Assembly (NCBI RefSeq): GCF_000721175.1
Contig: NZ_JOEZ01000028.1
Span: 1 to 64,000, forward strand
DNA length: 64,000 nt
Reading direction: 5' to 3'
Source of the DNA: Streptomyces anulatus
Lineage (GTDB): Bacteria > Actinomycetota > Actinomycetes > Streptomycetales > Streptomycetaceae
The notes under the pieces are model-generated. The model was not told where the DNA came from, ran no database searches, and saw only the letters and a list, made by a program, of their open reading frames with translations. Of this stretch, positions 1-7,710 are shown one piece after another. The translations under genes and the position numbers were made by a program. Each line of letters begins with the position of its first letter. Position 1 is the stretch's first letter.

Positions 1-115
1 ATCGTCATGAGTCCACACAACCCTTGATGATCACGCGGTGGCCGTTCCAGTTCTCACGCGGGTCCGACCCAAGATCGCGAAGTCACACTGGAGTACTAGC
101 CACTCGCACCTAAAA
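1..115. other. Left edge, no supportable gene
   Basis: Short open frames cross this stretch, but none shows a recognisable domain, and the longest plus-strand frame is interrupted by a stop near position 8. It could be the 3' tail of something lying outside the window. I see no RNA gene. Confidence 0.3.
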
Positions 116-153
116 CGGAAAACCCCCTGAGAGCCACCCAGGGGGGTTTTCCG
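116..153 (-). terminator. Rho-independent terminator-like hairpin
   Basis: CGGAAAACCCCC at 116-127 pairs with GGGGGTTTTCCG at 142-153 across a 14-nt loop. It lies just past the stop codon of the minus-strand gene ending at 160 and could work in both directions. Confidence 0.8.
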
Positions 154-159
154 GATTAC

Positions 160-1164
160 CTAAGAGGTGGCTTGCGTGACCTCGACCCAATCCAGGATCA
201 CTTCACACTGGTTACCGGTCTCACACGAGATCTTGATTTCGTTCTGACCAGGTTGCAGAGTGACCGGCGCCCAGGTGGTCTGCCAGTTCTTCTCCCAGCT
301 CGGGTCAGTAGACTTGATAAAGTTCTTCAAGCCAATCGGCTGGCTGTTCTTCTTTCCATTGACCGCCAGAGTGGCATCAGCATCCTTGGCCGGAACCGCA
401 TATCGAACGGCAAGGCGATACTCCCCCTCGCCCTTCATCTCCGCCCGCCAGGTCACGGATGAGCCGACGTGGTTGAAGCCGGTGACATACGCACCGTTAC
501 CCCCCTGGGCCCCTTCGATCGAACTTTCCACGGTGGCTGGGCCGCCCAGCGTCAGCGTCGCCGCGTCCTGCTTCGGCAGCTCGACCGGCTTCGGCGTCTC
601 CTTGGGCTTCTTCTCCGGCTTCTTCGACTCCTCGACCTGGCCCGCCGAGCCCTGCGAGGTGGACGCCTCGTCCTTCTTGTCGTCCTTGTCGCCGTCGTCG
701 CCCGTGAGCAGGGCGGCGCCGATGCCGATGACGACGACCGCGACCACGGCGACCGCCGCGATCAGGAGTGCCTTCGTGTTCGGGCCGCCGCGGCCCGGAC
801 CGCCGCCGTGGCCGCCCTGCGCCGGAGGCTGTCCGCCGGACGCGCCGCCGGGGTAGGTCTCGGGGGCCGCGTACTGCGGGTTCGGCCGGTTGTACTGCTG
901 TGCGGGCTGGCCGTACTGCTGCTGGGGCGGGTAGCCGTAACCACCCTGCTGCGGCGGCACCTGCTGCTGGCCGTACTGGCGCTCGCCGACGGCACGCACC
1001 TGGTTGTAGGACGTTCTGGGCACACCCGGCTGGGCGGCCGGACCCGGGTAGCCGTAGCCGCCCTGGCCGGGCGCCTGGGCGCCTGCCGCCTGTCCGTCCG
1101 CGTACAGATAGCCGAACGGATCGTCGTCCTCGGGCTTGCTCGCGCCGTTGTTTCCGGCCGTCAT
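160..1164 (-). CDS. Membrane-anchored carbohydrate-binding-module protein
   Basis: A 334-residue protein with three parts: a long Pro/Gly/Gln/Tyr-rich cytoplasmic N-terminus (about 1-125), one transmembrane helix (ALLIAAVAVVAVVVIGIGAA), a charged Lys/Glu/Pro linker, and a C-terminal beta-sandwich of about 130 residues. The C-terminal domain resembles the CBM6/CBM35-type modules that bind sugars, ending in ILDWVEVT as these modules do. The likely role is binding of an extracellular polysaccharide or wall glycan; no catalytic domain is present. I chose the ATG at 1164 because GAGGAG lies about 10 nt upstream; an ATG at 1185 would add seven residues. The ligand is unknown. Confidence 0.75.
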   Translation of the reverse strand: MTAGNNGASKPEDDDPFGYLYADGQAAGAQAPGQGGYGYPGPAAQPGVPRTSYNQVRAVGERQYGQQQVPPQQGGYGYPPQQQYGQPAQQYNRPNPQYAAPETYPGGASGGQPPAQGGHGGGPGRGGPNTKALLIAAVAVVAVVVIGIGAALLTGDDGDKDDKKDEASTSQGSAGQVEESKKPEKKPKETPKPVELPKQDAATLTLGGPATVESSIEGAQGGNGAYVTGFNHVGSSVTWRAEMKGEGEYRLAVRYAVPAKDADATLAVNGKKNSQPIGLKNFIKSTDPSWEKNWQTTWAPVTLQPGQNEIKISCETGNQCEVILDWVEVTQATS

Positions 1165-1308
1165 CCCTGGGTCACTCCTCACCATGTCGCCAGCCGTCGC
1201 CGACCGGCCGAGCCTACCTCGAACGGAGCAGCCCCCGAGTTGCGCTCGTCGACCGGGGCGGCCCTGGGGGAACGGGTACGGGGTAGGGGGAGAAACGGGT
1301 CGTGAACG

Positions 1309-2967
1309 TCATCCGGCCCTGCGGTGAACCTTCGACCGGGACCGCTTCTCCACGTACATCCGCTGGTCGGCGGAGCGCAGGACCTCTTCCACGGTCATTC
1401 CGCACTCGGCCCAGCCGATGCCGAAACTCGCCCCGACCCGGACCGCGCGACCGTCGACCCTTATGGGGGGAATGATGGCATTCCTCAGACGAACGGCCAG
1501 GTCAGCCGCGTCCGCCGCTCCGAGGCCGTCGGCGAGGACGACGAATTCGTCACCTCCGAGCCGGGCGACGGTGTCGCCGTCCCGCACACAGGTGCTCAGC
1601 CGCCGGGCGACCTCGATGAGCACGGCGTCGCCGGTGTGGTGTCCGAAGCGGTCGTTGATGGACTTGAAGCCGTCGAGGTCGCAGAAGAGGACCGCGAGCC
1701 CCTTCGTCCCGTCGTCACGCTCCGGATCCGGGGCCACCGTGTGCACATGGTGGTCGAAGGGCCCGCCGCCACCGGGGACCACCTCGCCCTCGTAGCCGTC
1801 GGCCTGGTAACCGTGGGTCAGCGACGACTCGACGTCCCCGTACGCCGCGTCCAGCGCCTCGATCGCGGTCGCGGCCGGGGAGTGCGGGCGCTCGCAGATC
1901 CGGGCACTGAGCCGCGACTTCAGCTCGGCACTGTTGGGCAGCCCGGTCAGCGCGTCGTGCGAGGCGCGGTGGGCGAGGTTCAGCTCGTGCCGCTTGCGCT
2001 CCTCGATGTCCTCGACATGCGTGAGCAGGAAGCGCGGGCCGTCGGCGGCGTCGGCGACGACCGAGTTGCGGAGCGAGACCCAGAGGTAGGTGCCGTCCCG
2101 GCGGCTCAGCCGCAGCTCGGCCCGGCCGCCCTCGGCGGAGGTGCGCAGCAGGGTGCCGATGTCCTCGGGGTGGACCAGGTCGGCGAAGGAGTAGCGGCGG
2201 AGCACCGAGGCGGGGCGGCCGAGCAGCCGGCACAGGGCGTCGTTGGTGCGCAGCAGCCGGCCGTGCTGGTCGCCGCCCATCTCGGCGATGGCCATGCCGC
2301 TGGGCGCGTACTCGAAGGCCTGCCGGAAGGACTCCTCGCTGGCCCGCAGCGCCTGCTGCTCCCGTTCCAGGCGGACCAGGGCACGCTGCATGTTGGCCCG
2401 CAGACGGGCGTTGCTGATCGCGATGGCGGCCTGGGAGGCGTACATCTGGAGCGCTTCGCGCCCCCACGCGCCGGGGCGGCGTCCATTGCGCGGCCGGTCG
2501 ACGGATATGACCCCGAGGAGGTCCCGGCCGCCCCCGGAGGCGTACATCGGGGCGTAGAGCCGGTCCAGCGGGTGCCACTCGTCCTCGAACCGGGGTTCGG
2601 GCCCCTCGGTGTGCCACTGGGGTACGTCGTCGTCGAGGAGGACCCAGCCCTCGGTGTGCGGGATGAACCGGAGGTCGTCCCAGGCCTCACCCATGGAGAG
2701 CCGCCGTTCCCAGGAGGCACGGGAGCCGACGCGGCCGGTGATCAGCGCCTCGGCGGCGGCGTTGCCCGCGAAGGCGGCGATGACGAGGTCGCCGTCCGGC
2801 CGGACCAGGTTGACGCAGCCCAGCTCGTAACCGAGGCCCTCGACGATCCCGTCGGCCACGGCCTGCAGCGTGTCCGCCAGACTCCGCGCCGTATTGAGAT
2901 CAGCGACGGCCTGATGCAGCTGCCGCATGGTCGCAAGGCGGACGTACGGTTCCGACTCGGCCTCCAT
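1309..2967 (-). CDS. cdgB: Diguanylate cyclase CdgB (GAF-PAS-GGDEF)
   Basis: A 552-residue cytosolic protein that makes c-di-GMP from two GTP. Order of domains: GAF (about 20-190), PAS/PAC (about 205-320) and GGDEF (about 325-545). The catalytic motif LGGDEF is intact near residue 471. An RxxD inhibitory site (RDGD) sits five residues before it, so product inhibition is expected. The domain order matches Streptomyces CdgB, a BldD-regulated cyclase that affects development. The start at 2967 is preceded by GGGGAG at about 8 nt; an in-frame start at 2997 is less likely. An unusual Gly/Asp/His-rich insertion of about 65 residues lies between the start of the cyclase domain and the CDLDGFKSIND segment. 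No EAL domain is present. Confidence 0.9.
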   Translation of the reverse strand: MEAESEPYVRLATMRQLHQAVADLNTARSLADTLQAVADGIVEGLGYELGCVNLVRPDGDLVIAAFAGNAAAEALITGRVGSRASWERRLSMGEAWDDLRFIPHTEGWVLLDDDVPQWHTEGPEPRFEDEWHPLDRLYAPMYASGGGRDLLGVISVDRPRNGRRPGAWGREALQMYASQAAIAISNARLRANMQRALVRLEREQQALRASEESFRQAFEYAPSGMAIAEMGGDQHGRLLRTNDALCRLLGRPASVLRRYSFADLVHPEDIGTLLRTSAEGGRAELRLSRRDGTYLWVSLRNSVVADAADGPRFLLTHVEDIEERKRHELNLAHRASHDALTGLPNSAELKSRLSARICERPHSPAATAIEALDAAYGDVESSLTHGYQADGYEGEVVPGGGGPFDHHVHTVAPDPERDDGTKGLAVLFCDLDGFKSINDRFGHHTGDAVLIEVARRLSTCVRDGDTVARLGGDEFVVLADGLGAADAADLAVRLRNAIIPPIRVDGRAVRVGASFGIGWAECGMTVEEVLRSADQRMYVEKRSRSKVHRRAG

Positions 2968-3026
2968 TGCTCGCACTCCCCGAGACCTCGACAGCAACTC
3001 CAGGTTTCATATCGACGTACTTGTTG

Positions 3027-3110
3027 CAGTGTCACGGCCACTGAATCACAGTGAGCTGTGCACCCGGTACACAGGGTCAGCAGAAAATGGACTCTGTGAC
3101 TCAAGTCACA
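3027..3110. promoter_or_regulatory. Cluster of BldD-like dyads upstream of cdgB
   Basis: Three dyads in 84 bp: CAGTG...CACTG at 3027-3042, TCACAGTGA at 3046-3054, and TGTGACTCAAGTCACA at 3095-3110 (perfect 7-bp arms around CA). BldD-c-di-GMP boxes follow an AGTGA-n-TCACC pattern, and cdgB is a known BldD target in Streptomyces. The sites are 60-145 bp upstream of the start codon. Assignment to BldD is inference from pattern and gene identity. The remainder of 2968-3293 shows no gene. Confidence 0.5.
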
Positions 3111-3293
3111 ACAGATGCCCGGGTGGTGCCGGTGACTCACGGCGACGGTGGTCGTTCGGCGGTCACCGGGAGGGACCGGTTCCCGTTGTGTGCGCCCGCG
3201 CACGCCCTCCTTCCGGGGGTCAGGGCCCGGGGGCCCGGGGTCCTAGGACCGGCCTGGTCCCCTGGCCCGATGCGACCACCCCGCCGCCGCGGT

Positions 3294-3299
3294 TAGCGT
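3294..3299 (+). promoter_or_regulatory. -10 element (TAGCGT) of a leaderless-type promoter
   Basis: TAGCGT ends 6 nt before the GTG at 3306 and no ribosome-binding site intervenes, so transcription probably begins at or near the start codon. Similar elements precede several other genes in this window. Confidence 0.45.
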
Positions 3300-3305
3300 C
3301 TGGGT

Positions 3306-3869
3306 GTGCTCCAGACGAAACCCCCCACCCCGCGACCCGAGCCCATCCCCCATGCTGAGGGAGTGAGCAACGACGAGTTCCGCGCCGCTCTCGCGCGGCT
3401 GGCCGCCGGGGTGGTGCTGGTCACCGCCCAGGAGCCGCCCCTCGACGAGGACGGCCGGGGCGAGGACGTGGGCATGACGGCGACCGCCTTCATGTCCGTG
3501 TCCCTGGAACCGCCCCTGGTGACGGTGAGCCTGCGCAACGGCTCCCGGATGGACGACCTGCTGGACGAGCAGCCGCTGTGGGCGGTCTCCGTCCTGGCCG
3601 CGAGCCAGCGGCACATCGCGGGCCGCTTCGCCATGAAGGGCCGGATCAGCGACCGGCTGCTGTTCGAGGACGTCGCGTACGTACGGGGCGAGGTGACGCA
3701 CGCCCCGCTGATCGGCGGGGCGCTGGCGACGCTGGAGTGCCGCACCGAGCAGCGCGTGGTGGCCGGGGACCACACCCTGGTGATCGGGCGGGTGCTCACG
3801 GCGGACCTGCCGAGCCCGGAGGGCGACCCCCTGACGTACTTCAAGGGGCGCTACCGCCAGGTGGGCTGA
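3306..3869 (+). CDS. Flavin reductase family protein
   Basis: A 187-residue protein with the flavin_reductase (HpaC/ActVB-like) split-barrel fold. Typical segments are LARLAAGVVLVTA near residue 30, GMTATAFMSVSLEPPLVTVSL (the FMN-binding strand region) and a C-terminal VIGRVL...PLTYFKGRYR. Members use NAD(P)H to reduce free FMN for a partner oxygenase or act as flavin-binding oxidoreductases. The GTG at 3306 follows a -10-like box and would be leaderless; a GTG at 3363 directly after GAGGGA is an alternative giving 168 residues. No partner monooxygenase gene adjoins it. The 3' end including the stop codon is tandemly duplicated downstream. Confidence 0.8.
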   Translation: MLQTKPPTPRPEPIPHAEGVSNDEFRAALARLAAGVVLVTAQEPPLDEDGRGEDVGMTATAFMSVSLEPPLVTVSLRNGSRMDDLLDEQPLWAVSVLAASQRHIAGRFAMKGRISDRLLFEDVAYVRGEVTHAPLIGGALATLECRTEQRVVAGDHTLVIGRVLTADLPSPEGDPLTYFKGRYRQVG

Positions 3870-3901
3870 CGGCGGGCGCTACCGCCGGTCGGGCTGACGG
3901 C
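3846..3901 (+). repeat. 28-bp tandem duplication spanning a stop codon
   Basis: Two near-identical 28-bp units (3846-3873 and 3874-3901), each beginning GGGCGCTACCGCC and containing GGGCTGACGGC. The first carries the real stop codon of the flavin reductase gene; the second repeats it just outside the gene. Confidence 0.8.
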
Positions 3902-3916
3902 GCACCGCCTGCGGAG

Positions 3917-4351
3917 TCACCAGTCGCGGCCCGAGCGCCCGCGCTTGGTGTCGCCGCGCTGCTTCTTCTCACGCAGCCTGCGCTCGTTGATCCCGCGCGG
4001 GATCTTCCGCTTGATCCGGGGCTTGGGCGGCGGCGCCGTGGCCTCGGCCAGGAGGGCGGCGAGCCGCACGGCGGCCGTCTCGCGGTTGCGCCACTGGGAG
4101 CGGTGCTCGGAGGCCCGTACGGAGACCACCCCGCCCACCAGCCTGCCCGCGAGCCGCTCCAGCGCCCGCGCCTTCCACACCTCGGGGAGCGCGTCGGTCG
4201 CCGCCAGGTCGAAGCGCAGCTCCACCTGGGAGTCGCTGGTGTTGACGTGCTGACCGCCGGGCCCGGAGGACCGCGAGAAACGCCACGTGAGCTCGGCCTC
4301 CGGGAGGGAGACCGAGCCGCGGATGACATAGGGCCCGGACATGACACCCAT
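3917..4351 (-). CDS. arfB: Peptidyl-tRNA hydrolase ArfB (YaeJ-type ribosome rescue factor)
   Basis: A 144-residue RF1-like domain protein. The GGQ motif is clear (SSGPGGQHVNTSDS, near residue 35) and the C-terminal tail is Lys/Arg-rich (PRIKRKIPRGINERRLREKK), the feature that lets ArfB insert into the empty mRNA channel and hydrolyse peptidyl-tRNA on stalled ribosomes. Codon-recognition domains of true release factors are absent. The ATG at 4351 has GGGAAGGGA a few bases upstream; in-frame ATGs at 4369 and 4342 are alternatives. It lies tail-to-tail with the flavin reductase gene. Confidence 0.88.
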   Translation of the reverse strand: MGVMSGPYVIRGSVSLPEAELTWRFSRSSGPGGQHVNTSDSQVELRFDLAATDALPEVWKARALERLAGRLVGGVVSVRASEHRSQWRNRETAAVRLAALLAEATAPPPKPRIKRKIPRGINERRLREKKQRGDTKRGRSGRDW

Positions 4352-4544
4352 GGTCCCTTCCCCGCGCACCGTTCGTCACCCTCTTTTGCGCCCGGAGCCC
4401 GCTGCCAGGTGTCTCATCAGGACGAAGTTCGGCAAAGAAAGTAAAGCGACCAGGAACCTCGTGGTCTGCTGCTTGCGTTATGACGGGTGACGGTAGCTTT
4501 CGTGATGGCACGAAGCCCGCACACGACGAGGAAAGGGACATCCC

Positions 4545-5120
4545 ATGGCAGTAAGCCTGTCCAAGGGCGGCAACGTCTCGCTCACCAAGGAGGCACCGGG
4601 CCTTACCGCCGTCACGGTCGGCCTCGGCTGGGACGTCCGCACCACCACCGGCACCGACTTCGACCTCGACGCCTCGGCGATCGCGGTCAACCCGGGCGGG
4701 AAGGTCGTCTCGGACGGCCACTTCGTCTTCTTCAACAACAAGGCGACGCCGGACCAGACCATCGTGCACACCGGTGACAACGTCACGGGTGAGGGCGAGG
4801 GCGACGACGAGCAGATCAACGTCAACCTGGCGGGCCTGCCGGCCGACGTGGACAAGATCGTCTTCCCGGTCTCCATCTACGACGCCGAGACCCGCAGCCA
4901 GAACTTCGGCCAGGTCCGCAACGCGTTCATCCGCATCCTCAACCAGGCCGGCGGCGCCGAGATCGCCCGCTACGACCTGAGCGAGGACGCCGCCACCGAG
5001 ACCGCCATGGTCTTCGGCGAGCTCTACCGCAACGGCGCCGAGTGGAAGTTCCGCGCGGTCGGCCAGGGGTACGCCTCCGGCCTGAGCGGCATCGCCCGCG
5101 ACTTCGGCGTCAACCTCTGA
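4545..5120 (+). CDS. terD: TerD family protein
   Basis: A 191-residue TerD-domain protein ([20 protein letters not shown] at the N-terminus). It has the Asp-rich calcium-binding segments DFDLDASA and DDEQINVNL, then [20 protein letters not shown] near the end. Members bind Ca2+ and are linked to tellurite and stress tolerance; in Streptomyces several copies are scattered through the chromosome and some affect differentiation. It stands alone rather than in a full ter operon. The start is supported by GAAAGGGA about 7 nt upstream, and a strong hairpin follows the stop. Confidence 0.92.
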   Translation: MAVSLSKGGNVSLTKEAPGLTAVTVGLGWDVRTTTGTDFDLDASAIAVNPGGKVVSDGHFVFFNNKATPDQTIVHTGDNVTGEGEGDDEQINVNLAGLPADVDKIVFPVSIYDAETRSQNFGQVRNAFIRILNQAGGAEIARYDLSEDAATETAMVFGELYRNGAEWKFRAVGQGYASGLSGIARDFGVNL

Positions 5121-5162
5121 CCCGAGCGCACATCCGCCTCACCCGCTTCACCCTGCTTCACG

Positions 5163-5196
5163 GGAGCCCCCGGCCGCCTTCGCGGCCGGGGGCTCC
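5163..5196 (+). terminator. Strong terminator hairpin after terD
   Basis: A perfect 15-bp stem: GGAGCCCCCGGCCGC (5163-5177) pairs with 5182-5196 around a CTTC tetraloop. It lies about 42 nt beyond the stop codon. Confidence 0.85.
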
Positions 5197-5264
5197 GGCG
5201 CGTGTGAGGGTCGGTCACGTCACCAGCCGCGCACGGTGAAAAGCCGCCACTTCACCGAATACCG

Positions 5265-5336
5265 GACCTGTTCGGCGCGGACAGCGAGGAGCTGAAGGCG
5301 GTCTCGGCCACCTGGACCGGGGTCGACGTCAAGTAA
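5265..5336 (+). pseudogene. C-terminal remnant of an M4-type neutral metalloprotease
   Basis: A plus-strand frame ending in TAA reads DLFGADSEELKAVSATWTG then VDVK. This looks like the extreme C-terminus of thermolysin-like (M4) secreted proteases, which commonly end with a segment such as LYG...AVxxAWxAVNV. The frame upstream loses similarity at about 5260, so only some 23 codons remain. It abuts a second protease remnant on the other strand. Identification rests on a short match and is tentative. Confidence 0.4.
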
Positions 5337-5364
5337 CCCCAGCCGTGAGGAACACGGGAGCCGG

Positions 5365-6030
5365 TCAGCTCTCCACGGGCGGCCGGCTCCCGCCGTACAG
5401 CCAGGCGTCCCACAGCTCCGGCGACGGTCGCCAGATAGCTCGCCATCGGTTCGGCGGTCCCCCAGCGGTAGACGGTGCGGCCGTTCACCGTACGCCGGGA
5501 GACCAACTCCCCGTTGGAGACGGCCGCCAGCGGTTCGGGAACGGTGATCCCGATGTCGTACGCGGCCTTGTCGCCCGGGTGGTGGTTGCCGGGGAACCAG
5601 GCCATGGAGCCGGTCGGCTCGCCGAGGGCCACCGCCCCGTCCGCCGCCCGCAGCCAGCCCTCCTGCTCGTCGTCCGCGTCGGTGATGGCCTGCGGGGAGC
5701 CGGAGTAGCGCACGACGGTCGTGAACGTGCGCCCCTTGCGCAGCCGGTCCTCCACCGCCGCGCCCGGACGGATCGTCAGCTCCCTGCCCGCCCGGTTCAC
5801 GGCGGCCGGAAGCCCCTGGACGGTGGCGCTCTCCACATCGAGCCTGCCGGGTCGGAGCGGAAGGCGCTCAGGTCCTGGGTGGCGCGGGCGGTGATCGTGG
5901 CCGTGCCGCGCAGCTGGCCGACGGCGGGGTCGACGTCGAGCTCCAGGCCGTAGTGGGTGACGTGCCGCCGCGCGGGCCCGACCCTCACGGCGGTCACCCC
6001 GCTCCCGGAGGCCGCACCGTTCGCCGTCAT
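5365..6030 (-). pseudogene. Truncated, frameshifted M1 aminopeptidase-like gene
   Basis: The N-terminal beta domain of an M1 metallopeptidase is visible in two frames. One reads HYGLELDVDPAVGQLRGTA and then ITARATQDLSAF; the other resumes with RLDVESATVQGLPAAVNRAG and continues through WFPGNHHPGDKAAYDIGITV to EPMASYLATVAGAVGRLAV. A one-base shift near 5840-5860 separates them. The catalytic half (GxMEN, HExxH) is missing altogether, so the gene is dead. The start is placed at a possible ATG at 6030, but no signal peptide is seen. Confidence 0.75.
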
Positions 6031-6127
6031 CGAGGCCGTGGCCGGCTGCCCCGCGCCGAGCGGCCCTCGCACACCAGACATTGTTGAGGTGCGCGCGAAG
6101 ACAGGACTTCCGGAGCGAACCCGGCGA

Positions 6128-7036
6128 TCAGATCTCCGCGAGCACCGCGTCGACGGTCGTCGCCGTAACGGCCCGCTCGAACCACACGTCGAGCACCGTG
6201 AGGTCCTTGCAGGCGGTGATCCGCTGCCGTGCTTCATCCGGCACCGTGACACCGCGCACCGCGAGAATCCGCAGAATGTCCTCGGCCCGGCCTTCGACAC
6301 GGCCTTCGACGCGGCCTTCGAGGCGGCCTTCGTCGCGGCCTTCGTCGCGGAAGCTCTCGGCGACGAAGCCGCGGAAGTGACTGAGACCAGTGCCCATCAG
6401 GTTCCTCCAGATCTCGCGGGCCGGGGTGGCTCCCAGACCCGCCTCGGTGAATTCGGCGAAGACCGCTGCGGCATCGGCGTCCGTGGCCCGGAGCGCCTCG
6501 GCAAGAGCTTCCAGTATGACAGCGATGCCATGATCGTCACTATGAGTGATCGCTGAGAAGACGGCCATCGGGATGTCGTCGGCCGCCCTGGCGGCGTCCG
6601 TGACCATGGGTACGTTGTGCGGCCCGAGCACCAGGGGGAGAACGACCAGGCTCGGGTGCTTGTCCAGGCCGATACGGATCGGCTCGGCCGCCCACTCCGC
6701 CGTCCCCTTGTCCCGGCAGACGACCAGGAGCACGCACGGGTAGCGGAACTTCGCGTAGAGGTGGGCGAGGTAGTACGCCCAGCTACTGCGCTTGTCCGGG
6801 TCCTTCCTGCCCTGAGCCTCGATCGCCAGCAACAGGGAGCCCCCGTCGGCCACGTCGATGCGCAGCAGCGTGTCCACGTGTCGTTCGAGGGGTCTGATCT
6901 CCGTGAGATCCGTGTCCATGAGCGACACCGCGACGGGTTCCGGAAAAGGGATGCCCAAGGTGCGGAAAGCACTCGCGAATAAACCCGGGCTCTCCTGGAA
7001 GATCCGATGATGAGCCTCATGAGGCGAACTGACCAT
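6128..7036 (-). CDS. PD-(D/E)XK nuclease family / Rpn-like protein
   Basis: A 302-residue protein of the group annotated as Rpn-family putative transposase or DUF4351-type proteins, common in Streptomyces and beginning MVSSPHEAHHRIFQESPGLF. Nuclease-fold features are VDTLLRIDVADG, the E-x-Q motif LLAIEAQGRKD and KRSSWAYYLAHLYAKF. The C-terminal third has short charged repeats (RDEGR, LEGR, VEGR x2, AEGR-like) that form the variable tail typical of the family. Rpn relatives in E. coli promote RecA-independent recombination and some act as defence nucleases; the role here is not known. No clear ribosome-binding site precedes the ATG at 7036. Confidence 0.75.
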   Translation of the reverse strand: MVSSPHEAHHRIFQESPGLFASAFRTLGIPFPEPVAVSLMDTDLTEIRPLERHVDTLLRIDVADGGSLLLAIEAQGRKDPDKRSSWAYYLAHLYAKFRYPCVLLVVCRDKGTAEWAAEPIRIGLDKHPSLVVLPLVLGPHNVPMVTDAARAADDIPMAVFSAITHSDDHGIAVILEALAEALRATDADAAAVFAEFTEAGLGATPAREIWRNLMGTGLSHFRGFVAESFRDEGRDEGRLEGRVEGRVEGRAEDILRILAVRGVTVPDEARQRITACKDLTVLDVWFERAVTATTVDAVLAEI

Positions 7037-7138
7037 GTGCCGGAGACTAGAGACCGATCGGCATATGCGTCCGACATATCCGCACGGCTTCACTCGATCG
7101 TGGTGGCCCGCCTCGGACGGGCATGACACCATCGATCC

Positions 7139-7636
7139 GTGCTCGACATCGGCTACTCCCTCTCCCGCCGCTTCCCCGACCCCCCGCAGACCGACTACCG
7201 CCGCGCGGACGTCCGCGCGCTGCGGCACGATCTGTTCTCCGGCGACGTCTACCTCGCGGACACCAAGGCGGACCGCGAGGTGTCCACAGCCTGGGGATGG
7301 GTGCCGGTGCTCGACTTCGCGTGGGCGCTGTGCGACATCGTCGAGCAGATCGACCAGGACCCGCGCGGCAACCGCTCGCACCGGCAGCAGTACGCGGAGC
7401 TGGACTTCACCGAGTCCTCGGACCGGATGCTGTTCGAGCGGCGCTTCGGCTGGGTCGACGTCGAGGCGGACTGGATGCCCGGCGACGAGCCCCCGCTCAC
7501 CTTCAGCCACTCCCTCCTGCGCCGCGAGGCCCGCGACTTCCTGCACGACCTGATCGCCGATCTGGCCGACATGCACGAGGGCCTCGCCGACAACCCCGTG
7601 ATCTGGGACCTCCAGGCCCGCTTCCCCCGTTTGTGA
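7139..7636 (+). CDS. Conserved Streptomyces-type hypothetical protein
   Basis: A 165-residue acidic soluble protein beginning at GTG 7139 (MLDIGYSLSRRFPDPPQTDY). I do not recognise a family with confidence. It is rich in Trp, Asp and Arg, has no signal peptide or membrane segment, and carries the segment FERRFGWVDVEADWMPGDE, a pattern seen in small Streptomyces proteins of unknown function. It is divergent from the Rpn-like gene with only about 100 bp between. The 3' end including the stop codon is repeated about three times downstream. Confidence 0.65.
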   Translation: MLDIGYSLSRRFPDPPQTDYRRADVRALRHDLFSGDVYLADTKADREVSTAWGWVPVLDFAWALCDIVEQIDQDPRGNRSHRQQYAELDFTESSDRMLFERRFGWVDVEADWMPGDEPPLTFSHSLLRREARDFLHDLIADLADMHEGLADNPVIWDLQARFPRL

Positions 7637-7710
7637 AGCCCCGGGGCCCGCTTCCTCGCCTGTGAGGCCCGGGATTCGCTTCCTCGCCTGTGAGGCCCCC
7701 GGGGTTCGCT
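7617..7710 (+). repeat. 28-30-bp tandem repeat spanning a stop codon
   Basis: Units begin with CGCTTCC at 7619, 7649 and 7677, with a partial fourth at 7707. Two share CGCTTCCTCGCCTGTGAGGC. The first unit carries the stop codon of the upstream gene; later units repeat that end in non-coding DNA. Confidence 0.8.

Noticed and set aside
1..128. Possible transposase 3' end at the left edge
   Set aside because: A plus-strand frame gives a few plausible residues, but a stop near position 8 and lack of any motif prevent a call.
5365..6030. Programmed frameshift rather than a pseudogene in the M1 gene
   Set aside because: No slippery site or stimulatory structure is evident, and the whole catalytic half is missing.
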